Positions 25,014-33,338 of a stretch of DNA of 64,000 nt are shown here, one piece after another. The stretch's first letter is position 1; every line of letters begins with the position of its first letter. The translations under genes were made by a program, and so were the position numbers. This stretch comes from Alphaproteobacteria bacterium. Its GTDB lineage: Bacteria > Pseudomonadota > Alphaproteobacteria > Rhodobacterales > Rhodobacteraceae. A model generated the notes under the pieces. That model saw nothing but the letters and a program-made list of their open reading frames with translations. It did not search any database and was not told the origin of the DNA. Where the stretch lies: positions 1 through 64,000 of the forward strand of contig JAUHWT010000019.1 in the NCBI GenBank assembly GCA_030427145.1, given 5' to 3'.

Positions 25014-26039
25014 TCAATCTGCGGCAGTGGACCGTTTGGACCTGGCTTTTGCGAAGGCCACGAAAGCGGCGTTGGGGCTGCGCAGGGCGGGTCTGCCGGA
25101 GGTCTCCCAGTGATGGCGCCAGTCGGCCTCGAGCCGGTAGGGATCAAGCCCTGGGGCCACGGCGCGCACGCGCTCATGGATATCGGTGTCGAGGACGGGG
25201 CCGTCCCTGCCGGTGCGCGGTCTGCGCGCGCGCACCCGCACCAGATCACCCTCCTCCAGCGCAACGGTATAGTCGGGCAGGCTGTCGGCCGCTCCAATGT
25301 CGCGGATCATCTTGCGGAAGACCCGGCGGGGCGAGGTGGAGCCGGTTTTCTTCAGCAGCGTCTCGAGCCCCACATGCCACTCGGACTGGCGGCCGCAATG
25401 CTTGCGGGCGATCTCGTAGATCCGCCGCTCCAGGGGCTTGCGCAGGCGGAAATAGTCCCGGTGCAGGGTCAGCACCGATTTCGACACCACCGAGCGGTAG
25501 ATCCAGTCCGAGAGCGTGATGGTGACCAGCACCATGCGTCCACCGCGGGCCTTGCGCAGGATCTCCCAGGCATCGATCAGGCCGAAGCCGCGGGTGCTCT
25601 CGATGCCCCCGGTTTCGATATTGGTGACAATGCGCGTGCCCGAGAGCCGGTCCAGCGCCTCGCGCAGACGCCGGTAGCCGTCGCCGGAGGTGTCGCGGTT
25701 GGTGGCCACCAGCAGGTCATGGGCGCGCAGATGCAGAACCGGTGAGGTGGGAAGCCCGGCATTGAGCGCGGCCATGAGCTGGCTCACGCAGAAGATCAGA
25801 ACGTCCTTGTCATGGATCGTGGCCAGGCCCTTGACCGAGGGCGTGACCTCGATCTGCGCCTCCCCGTGGGTATAGCGCAGGATCCTGCGGTCCGGGCGCG
25901 TGGCCAGGGTAAAGAGCGGATGCTCCATTGATGCCATGTCATCCTTGGGCGCGGCCCAGGGATAGTCGCAGATGAAAAGTTCACCTGGTGCCGCCACCGG
26001 TGCTGCCACACCGGTCCCGGTCGTCATGCTCTGCCCCAT
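25014..26039 (-). CDS. repA: Plasmid replication initiator protein (RPA / RepA type)
   Basis: 341 residues with the features of alphaproteobacterial replication initiator protein A: an N-terminal LFICDYPWAAPKDDMASMEH block, TPSVKGLATIHDKDVLIFCV, then a winged-helix-like region with YRRLREALDRLSGTRIVTNI and RLRKPLERRIYEIARKHCG. It would bind the origin in the adjacent AT-richer spacer and recruit the replisome. I cannot decide from memory which Rhodobacterales compatibility group it belongs to. It is divergent from parA. ATG 26027 is an alternative start with a slightly better ribosome site. A piece of its C-terminal coding sequence recurs at 24126-24166. Confidence 0.88.
   Translation of the reverse strand: MGQSMTTGTGVAAPVAAPGELFICDYPWAAPKDDMASMEHPLFTLATRPDRRILRYTHGEAQIEVTPSVKGLATIHDKDVLIFCVSQLMAALNAGLPTSPVLHLRAHDLLVATNRDTSGDGYRRLREALDRLSGTRIVTNIETGGIESTRGFGLIDAWEILRKARGGRMVLVTITLSDWIYRSVVSKSVLTLHRDYFRLRKPLERRIYEIARKHCGRQSEWHVGLETLLKKTGSTSPRRVFRKMIRDIGAADSLPDYTVALEEGDLVRVRARRPRTGRDGPVLDTDIHERVRAVAPGLDPYRLEADWRHHWETSGRPALRSPNAAFVAFAKARSKRSTAAD
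25083..25123. repeat. repA C-terminal segment repeated at 24126-24166
   Basis: Functional counterpart of the remnant described at 24126; it encodes DWRHHWETSGRPAL of RepA on the minus strand. Confidence 0.6.
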
Positions 26040-26271
26040 GAAACGGTTTTCCGTTTTCTATCGTGGTTTCAGTAACGCAAGACTGTGCCAGGCCCAGGAT
26101 TCGCACAACCGTTCTTTTCGGGGCTTCGGATTCGGTTCCTCGTGGTTTTGGAATCGCATTAACGTGGTTCCGGATTCACCCGCACTGAAATCACGGGGAA
26201 ATTTCCAATCAATTCCACGGGTTTGCGGAACCGGCAAAATCCCGTAACACACTATCTAACACTCAATAACA

Positions 26272-26287
26272 CCATAAAATTTTATGG
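26272..26287. promoter_or_regulatory. Perfect AT-rich palindrome CCATAAAATTTTATGG
   Basis: 16-bp perfect palindrome in the repA-parA spacer. It could be an initiator or partition-protein operator, or part of the duplex-unwinding region. Confidence 0.5.
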
Positions 26288-26369
26288 CCCCTCCGGATCA
26301 CACGTATTCCGACAAAGAAAATCCATTGTTTTTGCTGGGAAAAATCAGATGAATGTCGGTTTTCCTTTG

Positions 26370-26411
26370 ATGTATCGCGATTTATGGTACATAAGTAGAA
26401 ACGCGATACAT
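26370..26411. promoter_or_regulatory. Spaced inverted repeat before parA
   Basis: ATGTATCGCG (26370-26379) and CGCGATACAT (26402-26411) are perfect inverted 10-mers separated by 22 bp and end 50 bp before the parA start. Two helical turns between arms suits a dimeric repressor such as ParA's N-terminal DNA-binding domain. Confidence 0.55.
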
Positions 26412-26460
26412 GCGGAACCAAAGCCTTTCGGCCCCCTGCCCTAACAAGGATATCCAGACC

Positions 26461-27873
26461 ATGGCACAGACAGGTGACAGCAGCCCTCCCCCCTATTTCA
26501 ACATCTCGCCCGATGCCGCCCTGACCGAAATGGACGAGCCCGTCAGCACCGGGGATTTTGCCGGTCTGGCCGCGCGCTGCGTGCAGGGGCGGGATGACCT
26601 GCAGACCTGGGGGCACCAGGAGGAGGGCGGCAAAACCCTGCGGCTCTTCTCGACCTGGGAGATCACCAAATATCTGATCCCCGTGGCCCAGGCCCATTTC
26701 CGCCGGGTACTGCGGGCCAATCCCGACCTGCCCCAGGGACGCTCGGAAACGGAAGGTGGCGCCAAGTGGTTCAGCCTCGACGAGGTGCTGGCCCTGCGCG
26801 CGCATTTCGCCGCGGAAGGCTCCCGGTCGAAGGAGTACCTGCCCTACCGTCCCAAAGGGCTGCCCGCCAAGATCACGGCCGTGGCCAATTTCAAGGGCGG
26901 GGTGGGCAAGACCTCGACCGCGGCACATCTGGCCATGTCGGCAGCGCTCGACGGCTACCGGGTGCTGATCATCGATCTCGACAGCCAGGGGTCCATGACA
27001 TCGATCTTTGGCGGCAAAATCGCCGATGAGTGGGAGACGGTGTTTCCGCTGATCGCGCGGGATTACGCGCTGGGGCTTCAGGCCGAGAACCGGCGCCGGG
27101 TGGAGCGCGGTGACACCCCCCTGCCCCTTGATGACGTGCTGGACACGGCGCTCAACAAAACCGCCCAGGATCTGATCCGCAAAACCCACTGGCCCAATAT
27201 TGACCTGATTGGCGCGCAGCTGAACCTCTACTGGGCGGAGTTTCAGATCCCCGTCTGGCGCACGAAGCTGCGCGGCTGGAAGCTTTGGGAGGCCCTGTCA
27301 GGGGCTCTGGAACGGGACGGGGTACTCAACGAGTATGACGTGGTCATCCTCGACACACCCCCGGCTCTTGGTTACCTGACCATCAACGGGCTGGCCGCTG
27401 CGGACATTCTGCTGGTGCCGCTTGGCGCGTCTTTCCTGGAGTTTGACTCCACGGGGCGGTTCTTCGACATGCTGCACTCCACCTTCCATTCCATCGAGGA
27501 AGGGGAGAACCTGGCCGCACGGGCTCTGGGACGCCCGGAGACGCGCTTTGAGTGGGATGCGGTACGCGCGGTCATCACACGCTATGACGGCGCCCAGCAG
27601 GCCGAGCTGGCGGCTCTCATGCAGGGATACCTTGGTCGCACCCTCTCGCCCTGGCGTCAGGACTATACCGCCCTGGTCGGTCAGGCCGGGGAGCAGGTCA
27701 ACGGCATCTACGAGGCGGATTACCGGGACTTCAACCGCGATACCTATGCGCGGGGGCGGCGGACGTTCGATGAGACCTATGCGGGTTTCAAGCGGCTGCT
27801 GCTGGGGTCGTGGCGGCGCGATGAGCTGGCCGGTGCCACCTCCCGGCCCGTCAGGCGCCAGGAGGCCGTGTGA
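26461..27873 (+). CDS. parA: ParA-type partition ATPase
   Basis: 470 residues from ATG 26461 (AAGGA 10 nt upstream). The long N-terminal extension (about 1-135) with STWEITKYLIP and WFSLDEVLALRAHF is the DNA-binding region of type Ia partition ATPases, which autorepress their operon. The deviant Walker A is KGGVGKT at residues 145-151, followed by VLIIDLDSQGSMT (A') and VVILDTPPALGYLT (Walker B). It drives segregation with ParB on parS. Its stop overlaps the parB start. Confidence 0.93.
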   Translation: MAQTGDSSPPPYFNISPDAALTEMDEPVSTGDFAGLAARCVQGRDDLQTWGHQEEGGKTLRLFSTWEITKYLIPVAQAHFRRVLRANPDLPQGRSETEGGAKWFSLDEVLALRAHFAAEGSRSKEYLPYRPKGLPAKITAVANFKGGVGKTSTAAHLAMSAALDGYRVLIIDLDSQGSMTSIFGGKIADEWETVFPLIARDYALGLQAENRRRVERGDTPLPLDDVLDTALNKTAQDLIRKTHWPNIDLIGAQLNLYWAEFQIPVWRTKLRGWKLWEALSGALERDGVLNEYDVVILDTPPALGYLTINGLAAADILLVPLGASFLEFDSTGRFFDMLHSTFHSIEEGENLAARALGRPETRFEWDAVRAVITRYDGAQQAELAALMQGYLGRTLSPWRQDYTALVGQAGEQVNGIYEADYRDFNRDTYARGRRTFDETYAGFKRLLLGSWRRDELAGATSRPVRRQEAV

Positions 27874-28865
27874 TGGCCCGGCGGCGTCTCATGCCTGGTG
27901 TGACCGGCCAGGGAGGCACGCCCGCGCCAGCGGCGCGCTCCGGCCCCCAGGCGCCCATTGCCACCACCGTGGCGGATGCGGCGGGCACCGCGGCGCTGGA
28001 GGAGATGGCCGGCGCGTTGCAGTCGGCCCGGGACAGCGGGCGGATGATTCTCGATCTGCCGCTGGACAGGATTTCCGCCGATCACCTGAGCCGGGACCGC
28101 ATTCCGGTTGAGGATGAGGAGATGGCCGCGCTGCGGGAAAGCCTGCGCCTGCATGGTCAGCGCACGCCCATCGAGGTTACGCCCCTGGAGGGAACCGCCC
28201 TGCCCTATGGGCTCATTTCAGGCTGGCGACGGCTTCATGCGCTTAAGACGCTCGCGGCGGAAACCGGTGAGAGCCGGTTCGCAACGGTTCAGGCCATCAT
28301 CCGCAAACCCGACACGGTGGCCGATGCCTATGTGAACATGGTTGAGGAAAACGAGGTCCGGGTGGGGCTGAGCCAGTATGAGCGCGCCCGGGTGGCGGCG
28401 CTGGCCACGCAGCGCGGTATTTTCCCGACCGAGAAGGCGGCGCTGCTCGCGCTCTTTGCCTCCGCCAGCCGGGCCAAACGGTCGCGCATCCGGGCCTTCC
28501 TGGAACTTTATCATGCCCTCGACGGGGTGCTGCGCTTTCCGACCCATCTGCCGGAACGTCTGGGCCTGCAGCTTGTGGACGCGGTGCGGGCGGGAGAGGC
28601 CGGGCGGATTGCGGAAAAGATCGCGGCAGCGGATCCCGGGTCGCCGGAGGAGGAGCTGGAGGCTTTGCGTCAGGCGCTTGCGCCCGGAACCGCACCCGCC
28701 AAACCACGCCCCAAAAAAACGGCGGCGGAGACGGTGGAGATCGAACCCGGCATTGCCCTGGAGCAGTCGCTCAGTGGAAAGACCCTGACCCTGAAACTGC
28801 GCGGCAGGGGGGTGACGCCGGAGCTGCGTGACCGGGTGATGCGGGCGCTTAAAAACCTCGACTGA
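27873..28865 (+). CDS. parB: ParB-type partition protein
   Basis: 330 residues. The start was chosen at ATG 27873, overlapping the parA TGA by one base, with GGAGG 7 nt upstream. The N-terminal nuclease-like CTP-binding domain has LPLDRISADHL, ISGWRRLHALK (the GxxRxxA box) and MVEENEVRVGLSQYERARV in place of the ENxQR box. The central helix-turn-helix region (about 180-210) would bind parS. A charged linker and a C-terminal dimer domain follow. Candidate parS palindromes lie immediately downstream. Confidence 0.9.
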   Translation: MARRRLMPGVTGQGGTPAPAARSGPQAPIATTVADAAGTAALEEMAGALQSARDSGRMILDLPLDRISADHLSRDRIPVEDEEMAALRESLRLHGQRTPIEVTPLEGTALPYGLISGWRRLHALKTLAAETGESRFATVQAIIRKPDTVADAYVNMVEENEVRVGLSQYERARVAALATQRGIFPTEKAALLALFASASRAKRSRIRAFLELYHALDGVLRFPTHLPERLGLQLVDAVRAGEAGRIAEKIAAADPGSPEEELEALRQALAPGTAPAKPRPKKTAAETVEIEPGIALEQSLSGKTLTLKLRGRGVTPELRDRVMRALKNLD

Positions 28866-28877
28866 GCGGTTTGTCCG

Positions 28878-28901
28878 AAATGTTCCGCGCGCGGAACATT
28901 T
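28878..28901. promoter_or_regulatory. Candidate parS site 1
   Basis: Perfect 24-bp palindrome starting 13 bp after the parB stop, with core GTTCCGCGCGCGGAAC. It resembles known alphaproteobacterial plasmid parS sites in having GTT...AAC ends on a 16-bp palindrome. Confidence 0.7.
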
Positions 28902-29204
28902 GCCATGCGGGACGTTTTTGCATGCAGGCAAAGCCGTAGCGGGGCCGGGCCGCATTGGACGGCATGAACGTATTCATAAAATCGTGAGTTATTGGACGTA
29001 TCCGGGTGCGGGTATGTGGGGCGCTTTTGGGCTTGAAATGGTGCGAAAGCGCCGTCGCCTGCGTCGGTAGGGAATTGCGGTGCGGGTTTCCCGCCTCACA
29101 TCTCCTGACACCAGATTACCCGGTTTTTCGCGTGGGTCACCCGTGATGCGGTGAAATACCTGGCAATGTGGCGTTTTTGCCAGAAGCGCCCTTTGTCTAC
29201 GGAC

Positions 29205-29220
29205 GTTCCGCGCGCGGAAC
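29205..29220. promoter_or_regulatory. Candidate parS site 2
   Basis: Exact second copy of the 16-bp core GTTCCGCGCGCGGAAC, 320 bp from site 1. Flanking bases differ, which defines the core as the conserved unit. Confidence 0.7.
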
Positions 29221-29624
29221 ATGGGGCGACTCCGGGCAGCATTTCGTTAACGTGTTGAGTGGAAATCCGCTTATCTCAAACCCGCCGCAAATGCCTCTTT
29301 GCGCTTAATCGCCGTTTAACCAGTTCGGGCGATCCAGTTCCCTGTCAGACCGGCTGAGCCCCTTGCCACAAAGGCTTTCAGGGCCCGGGCGGTCGGAATT
29401 TCATACCTCCGTTCGGGCCGGTTGTTTCGTCGGACGGGGGACGGTTGGCAGCTGAAAACGGCGGCAGGGCGCAATGCCTCTCCGGGGTCCGGTTACGGGT
29501 CGTGGGTGGCATCCAGGAAAGGTGTGTCCGCGGTCCGGTTTTACGCTGTCTGGGCAGATCCCGGACGGTTCAAAAAAGGAACCGCCGTTCGGGGTGACGT
29601 AAGAGGCAAGGACCCCTTCCAGGA

Positions 29625-30908
29625 ATGGCAACAGTCAAGGTATCAAACGCATCGCAGCTCAACTCCGCGATCAGAAGCGCCAGCAATGGCGACACCATTC
29701 AGCTCAAGGCCGGCAACTACGGCTCCGTGACGATCAACGGCATCAGCAAGTCGATCACCCTGACCTCGGAACAGGGCAGCAACCCGGCCTCGCTGAGCGG
29801 CCTGACCCTGCGCAACTCCGCCAACATCAAGGTGGATGACCTGAAATTCACCGGCAGCGGCAACGCGGTGGCGATCAATGACTCCAGGAACATCACCATC
29901 CAGGACTCCTCCTTTGCCGGCAACAAAAAGGGCATTGCCGTCAACCGGGCCGATGATATCACCATCCGCAACAACGATTTCACCAAGATGAACAATGACG
30001 CCATCGCCATGACCGGGGTGGACGGCGCGTTGATCGTTGGCAACCAGGTTAAAAACATGGCCACCGGTGGCGGTGCCCATCACGACATGATCCAGATCCA
30101 CCCCACCCACGGGGCGTCCTCCAACATCACCATCCGCAACAACGTGCTCGACAGCAATGACACCTTCACCCAGGCGATCTATATCGGGTCGGGCACAACG
30201 CACAGAAACATTACGATCGACGACAACACCATAACCAGCGGCCACAAATACGGCATCCAGGTGGTTTCCAACGTGCGTGGGCTCGACATCACCGACAACG
30301 TGGTGGTCCAGGACCAGGCCGTGAACTCCAGCAGCGACCGTTATGTACCCGAGATCAACGTTTCCCGCGGTTCCTCGGATGTGGAAATTACGGGCAATAC
30401 GGCCCATGAGATTTACAGCGGGTCCGGCAGCGGCTGGAAGGTGTTTGGCAACACCATCGTCAAGCCTGGCAGCAAGGTCACCGACGGCGGCACGGGGTCC
30501 GGTACCGGAGGCGGTGGAACCACTTCGGTGGTGACAAAGGACACCGACACCACCGTGACGAAGGCCGGGTCGGGCAAAACGGTGACCGCCGACGGGGACA
30601 GCATCAACGGCTGGACCAAGGTGGTGGCCCGCAACATGGATCTCGATGGCGGGGACACAATCGTGCTGAGGGATTTCGATGCCGGTACGTTCGTGAACGG
30701 CAATGACGGCAATGCGCTTGCGGTCAGTGATGGTGGCCGGGACGTGACCATCGACAGCCGTGCGGATGTCGAGGAGATCATCGCCCGGTCTTCCGACGTG
30801 CGCACGAAGGTCGAGGGCGATGACACGCTGGTTCTGCGCATTTCCCAGGATGACGGCACCATGGCCCTGCGTCTGGTTAATCTCGGGGATGTGGACGCGC
30901 TTCTGTAA
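29625..30908 (+). CDS. Right-handed parallel beta-helix protein 2 with type I-like C-terminus
   Basis: 427 residues, a clear paralogue of the protein at 19472-20713 along its whole length. It has the same start pattern (VSNASQLNSAIRSA), the rungs NNDFTKMNNDAIAMTG, the patch HHDMIQIHPTHGASSN and TTHRNITIDDNTIT. Its linker is Gly/Thr-rich rather than poly-Ser. The C-terminal domain (DGDSINGWTKV, then ISQDDGTMALRL) is shared. No Sec signal is present, so export by a type I system is inferred. Likely polysaccharide-binding or -cleaving; catalytic residues cannot be assigned. Confidence 0.8.
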   Translation: MATVKVSNASQLNSAIRSASNGDTIQLKAGNYGSVTINGISKSITLTSEQGSNPASLSGLTLRNSANIKVDDLKFTGSGNAVAINDSRNITIQDSSFAGNKKGIAVNRADDITIRNNDFTKMNNDAIAMTGVDGALIVGNQVKNMATGGGAHHDMIQIHPTHGASSNITIRNNVLDSNDTFTQAIYIGSGTTHRNITIDDNTITSGHKYGIQVVSNVRGLDITDNVVVQDQAVNSSSDRYVPEINVSRGSSDVEITGNTAHEIYSGSGSGWKVFGNTIVKPGSKVTDGGTGSGTGGGGTTSVVTKDTDTTVTKAGSGKTVTADGDSINGWTKVVARNMDLDGGDTIVLRDFDAGTFVNGNDGNALAVSDGGRDVTIDSRADVEEIIARSSDVRTKVEGDDTLVLRISQDDGTMALRLVNLGDVDALL

Positions 30909-30935
30909 GGGCCTTCCTTTCCCTCTCTCCGTGAG

Positions 30936-30969
30936 CCCGGATGTTCCGCAGCGGACATCCGGGTTTTTT
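30936..30969 (+). terminator. Terminator of beta-helix gene 2
   Basis: CCCGGATGT and ACATCCGGG arms, with an inner CCG/CGG extension past one bulged T, are followed by TTTTTT. It lies 28 bp past the stop codon. Confidence 0.85.
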
Positions 30970-31132
30970 CATGCCCGTTTAGGTCCACCGGACGTCGCGG
31001 TGTCACACCGCACGGGATTGTGGGGCCGGGGTGGGGCAAATCCCCGGTTTTCCCTTGACCCCAGGTCGGGAGCGGCCACATTTCCAGGGTATCCGCCATT
31101 TAAGACAGTTCAGATCCCTGGGAAGAGAAAAC

Positions 31133-32629
31133 ATGGTCAGACCCCATACCATCGTCACGCCAAACACCTGGGAGTTCCTCTCCGAGCCGATGATCGCGCC
31201 CACCGGCTTCCGGGAATATGACGCGCGCTGGAAGTTTCCCGAGGAGATCAACCTGCCGGGCATGACCGCCCTTGGCATGGGGATTGGCACCCAGATGTGG
31301 GAAAAGGGGCTGAAGCCCGAGATCGCGGTGGGCAATGATTACCGTGACTATTCGCTGGCCATCAAACAGGCCCTGATCCTGGGGCTTGTTCAGGCGGGAA
31401 TCAGCGTGCGCGACATTGGTCCCGCGCTCTCGCCCATGGCCTATTTCTCCCAGTTCCATCTCGATGTTCCGGCCGTGGCGATGGTCACGGCCTCCCACAA
31501 CCCCAACGGCTGGACCGGGGTGAAGATGGGCTTCGAGCGGCCGCTCACCCATGGGCCGGAAGACATGGCCCGGCTGCGCGACATCGTGCTGGAAGGCAAG
31601 GGCCAGACCCGGCCGGGTGGCAACTGGGAGACCGTCACGGGTGTGCGGGAGGCCTATATCGACGATCTGGTGGGGGATTTCCGCCTCTCCCGGCCGCTGA
31701 AACTCGTCTGTGCGACCGGCAACGGTACGGCGGGGGCCTTTGCGCCTGAGATTCTGCGGCGCATTGGCGCGGAGGTTGTGCCGCTGCACATCACACCCGA
31801 CTACACCTTCCCCAACTACAACCCCAACCCCGAGGCCATGGAGATGCTCCATGACATGGCGGCCGCGGTGAAGGAAAGCGGCGCGGATCTGGCACTTGGT
31901 TTCGACGGTGACGGGGACCGCTGCGGCGTGGTCGATGACGAGGGTGAGGAGATTTTCGCCGATAAGATGGGCGTGATCATGGCCCGCGATCTCGCGAAGA
32001 TTTACCCCGACGCGCAGTTCGTGGCGGATGTGAAATCCACCGGTCTCTACAAAACCGATCCGGTGCTTCAGGAGCATGGTGCGAAAACCGATTACTGGAA
32101 GACCGGCCACAGCCACATGAAGCGCCGGGTGAAGGAACTGGGCGCGCTGGCCGGTTTCGAGAAATCCGGGCATTACTTCCTGGCCGAACCCGTGGGGCGG
32201 GGCTATGACTGCGGCATGCGGGTGGCCGTGGAGGTCGCAAAGCTGATGGACAGGAATCCGGAGAAATCACTGTCGGACCTGCGCCGCGATCTTGGCCGGA
32301 CCTGGTCGACGCCGACCATGTCGCCCTTCTGTCCCGATACCGAGAAATATGATGTTCTTGCCCGCATCGTGGAGAAGCTCGAGGCCCGTGCGGCTGAGGG
32401 GGGCTCCCTGGGTGGTCAGGCCATCACCGGCATCGTCACGGTCAACGGCGCGCGGGTGGAGCTGGAGAACGGGGGCTGGGGCCTTGTGCGGGCGTCATCG
32501 AACACGCCCAACCTGGTGGTGGTCTGTGAGAGCCCCGAAAGCGAGGCGCAGATGCGGGCGATTTTTGAGGATCTCGACGCCATCATCCAGACCGAACCCT
32601 CCATGGGGGAATACGACCAGAAGATCTGA
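31133..32629 (+). CDS. algC: Phosphomannomutase / phosphoglucomutase
   Basis: 498 residues from ATG 31133 (GGGAAGAG ribosome site). Alpha-D-phosphohexomutase fold: catalytic Ser loop TASHNPNGW, metal-binding GFDGDGDRCG, sugar loop FEKSGHYFLAE and a C-terminal phosphate-binding region ending RASSNTPNLVV. It would interconvert mannose-6-P and mannose-1-P (and perhaps glucose phosphates) for the ManC enzyme at 0.2 kb. Function as AlgC/ManB is inferred from family and context. It is convergent with the next VPLPA gene across a shared terminator. Confidence 0.88.
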   Translation: MVRPHTIVTPNTWEFLSEPMIAPTGFREYDARWKFPEEINLPGMTALGMGIGTQMWEKGLKPEIAVGNDYRDYSLAIKQALILGLVQAGISVRDIGPALSPMAYFSQFHLDVPAVAMVTASHNPNGWTGVKMGFERPLTHGPEDMARLRDIVLEGKGQTRPGGNWETVTGVREAYIDDLVGDFRLSRPLKLVCATGNGTAGAFAPEILRRIGAEVVPLHITPDYTFPNYNPNPEAMEMLHDMAAAVKESGADLALGFDGDGDRCGVVDDEGEEIFADKMGVIMARDLAKIYPDAQFVADVKSTGLYKTDPVLQEHGAKTDYWKTGHSHMKRRVKELGALAGFEKSGHYFLAEPVGRGYDCGMRVAVEVAKLMDRNPEKSLSDLRRDLGRTWSTPTMSPFCPDTEKYDVLARIVEKLEARAAEGGSLGGQAITGIVTVNGARVELENGGWGLVRASSNTPNLVVVCESPESEAQMRAIFEDLDAIIQTEPSMGEYDQKI

Positions 32630-32653
32630 CGCCGTTCGTGTTTCGGTCATGAA

Positions 32654-32688
32654 AAAAACCCGGAGGTGTAATGCACCTCCGGGTTTTT
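32654..32688. terminator. Bidirectional terminator between algC and VPLPA-CTERM gene 2
   Basis: AAAAACCCGGAGGTG and CACCTCCGGGTTTTT form a perfect stem around 5 nt. A-run and T-run flanks allow termination from both convergent genes. Confidence 0.92.
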
Positions 32689-32710
32689 CGTCAGGTGGAA
32701 AGATCCGGCC

Positions 32711-33112
32711 TTATTTGTTTTTGCGGCGGCGCTTAGCGGCGCCCAGCAGGCCAAGGCCACCGATGAGCAGCGGCAGGCTTGCGGGAAGCGGAACCGGGGC
32801 GCAGTCCTCGGCGTCGAAATTTTTGCCGCCCCAGCCGCCCTGGCCACCGAATTTCCTGTCGCCTTTTTTGTGGTCGAGCAGGCCGCCCAGACGGTCACCG
32901 AGTTTTTCGAACCTGTCTTTATGCTCGTCGAATTTGCCACCGAAATCGAATTTGCTGCCGCCAAAATCGATCTTTTTGATCTGCTGCGAAAACCCGCCGC
33001 CACGCTTCATGTCGAAGCCTTTCATGATCCCGGCGGATGCGGAAAGCGGCGAAAGCGTCATGGCACCGGCAACGATTGCGGCGGCGATAAGACCCTGAGT
33101 GCGGTTGATCAT
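32711..33112 (-). CDS. Small VPLPA-CTERM protein 2
   Basis: 133 residues: signal peptide (ending SASAG), a short Lys/Asp/Gly/Phe-rich body with repeated DFGGKFD-like blocks, then the exosortase tag VPLPASLPLL, hydrophobic helix and AKRRRKNK. The mature part is only about 75 residues with no catalytic motif, so it is probably a structural surface or matrix protein. A good AAGGGGAC ribosome site precedes the ATG. Confidence 0.85.
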   Translation of the reverse strand: MINRTQGLIAAAIVAGAMTLSPLSASAGIMKGFDMKRGGGFSQQIKKIDFGGSKFDFGGKFDEHKDRFEKLGDRLGGLLDHKKGDRKFGGQGGWGGKNFDAEDCAPVPLPASLPLLIGGLGLLGAAKRRRKNK

Positions 33113-33338
33113 TTTTGTCCCCTTTAAACTGTATTCGGCCCCCCCTCAGAGGCCTTTCCCCTTCAGCCGTCACCGGTCCCGGCCGGTAACAAACTGGTGA
33201 TTTTGTACCGTTCCGCAGCCTTTTCGATCAATTGTAATAAACTTGATTGGTTAATCGTATGGCGGCAGTTAAGCCGTGTTTTTGCGACTCCTGCGGGCTG
33301 TTTTTCAGGTCCGTGGAAGCGGTATGGAGGGTGTGGGG

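Larger units (their letters stand above)
26040..26460. other. Probable replication origin / control region
   Basis: About 420 bp between divergent repA and parA with markedly more A/T than its flanks. It contains a perfect 16-bp palindrome at 26272-26287, a spaced inverted repeat at 26370-26411, and loosely repeated GTGGTTCCGGATTC-like and TAACAC words (26100-26275) that could serve as initiator sites. Placement of oriV here is inferred from the divergent repA/parA layout. Confidence 0.6.
28866..29624. other. Intergenic region with partition palindromes
   Basis: About 760 bp without a supportable gene. It is bounded by two palindromes sharing a 16-bp core (28878 and 29205). It also contains inverted arms GGCGCTTT (29020-29027) and AAAGCGCC (29046-29053). 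The right part must hold the promoter of beta-helix gene 2. The inter-palindrome segment is a candidate centromere region. Confidence 0.6.
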
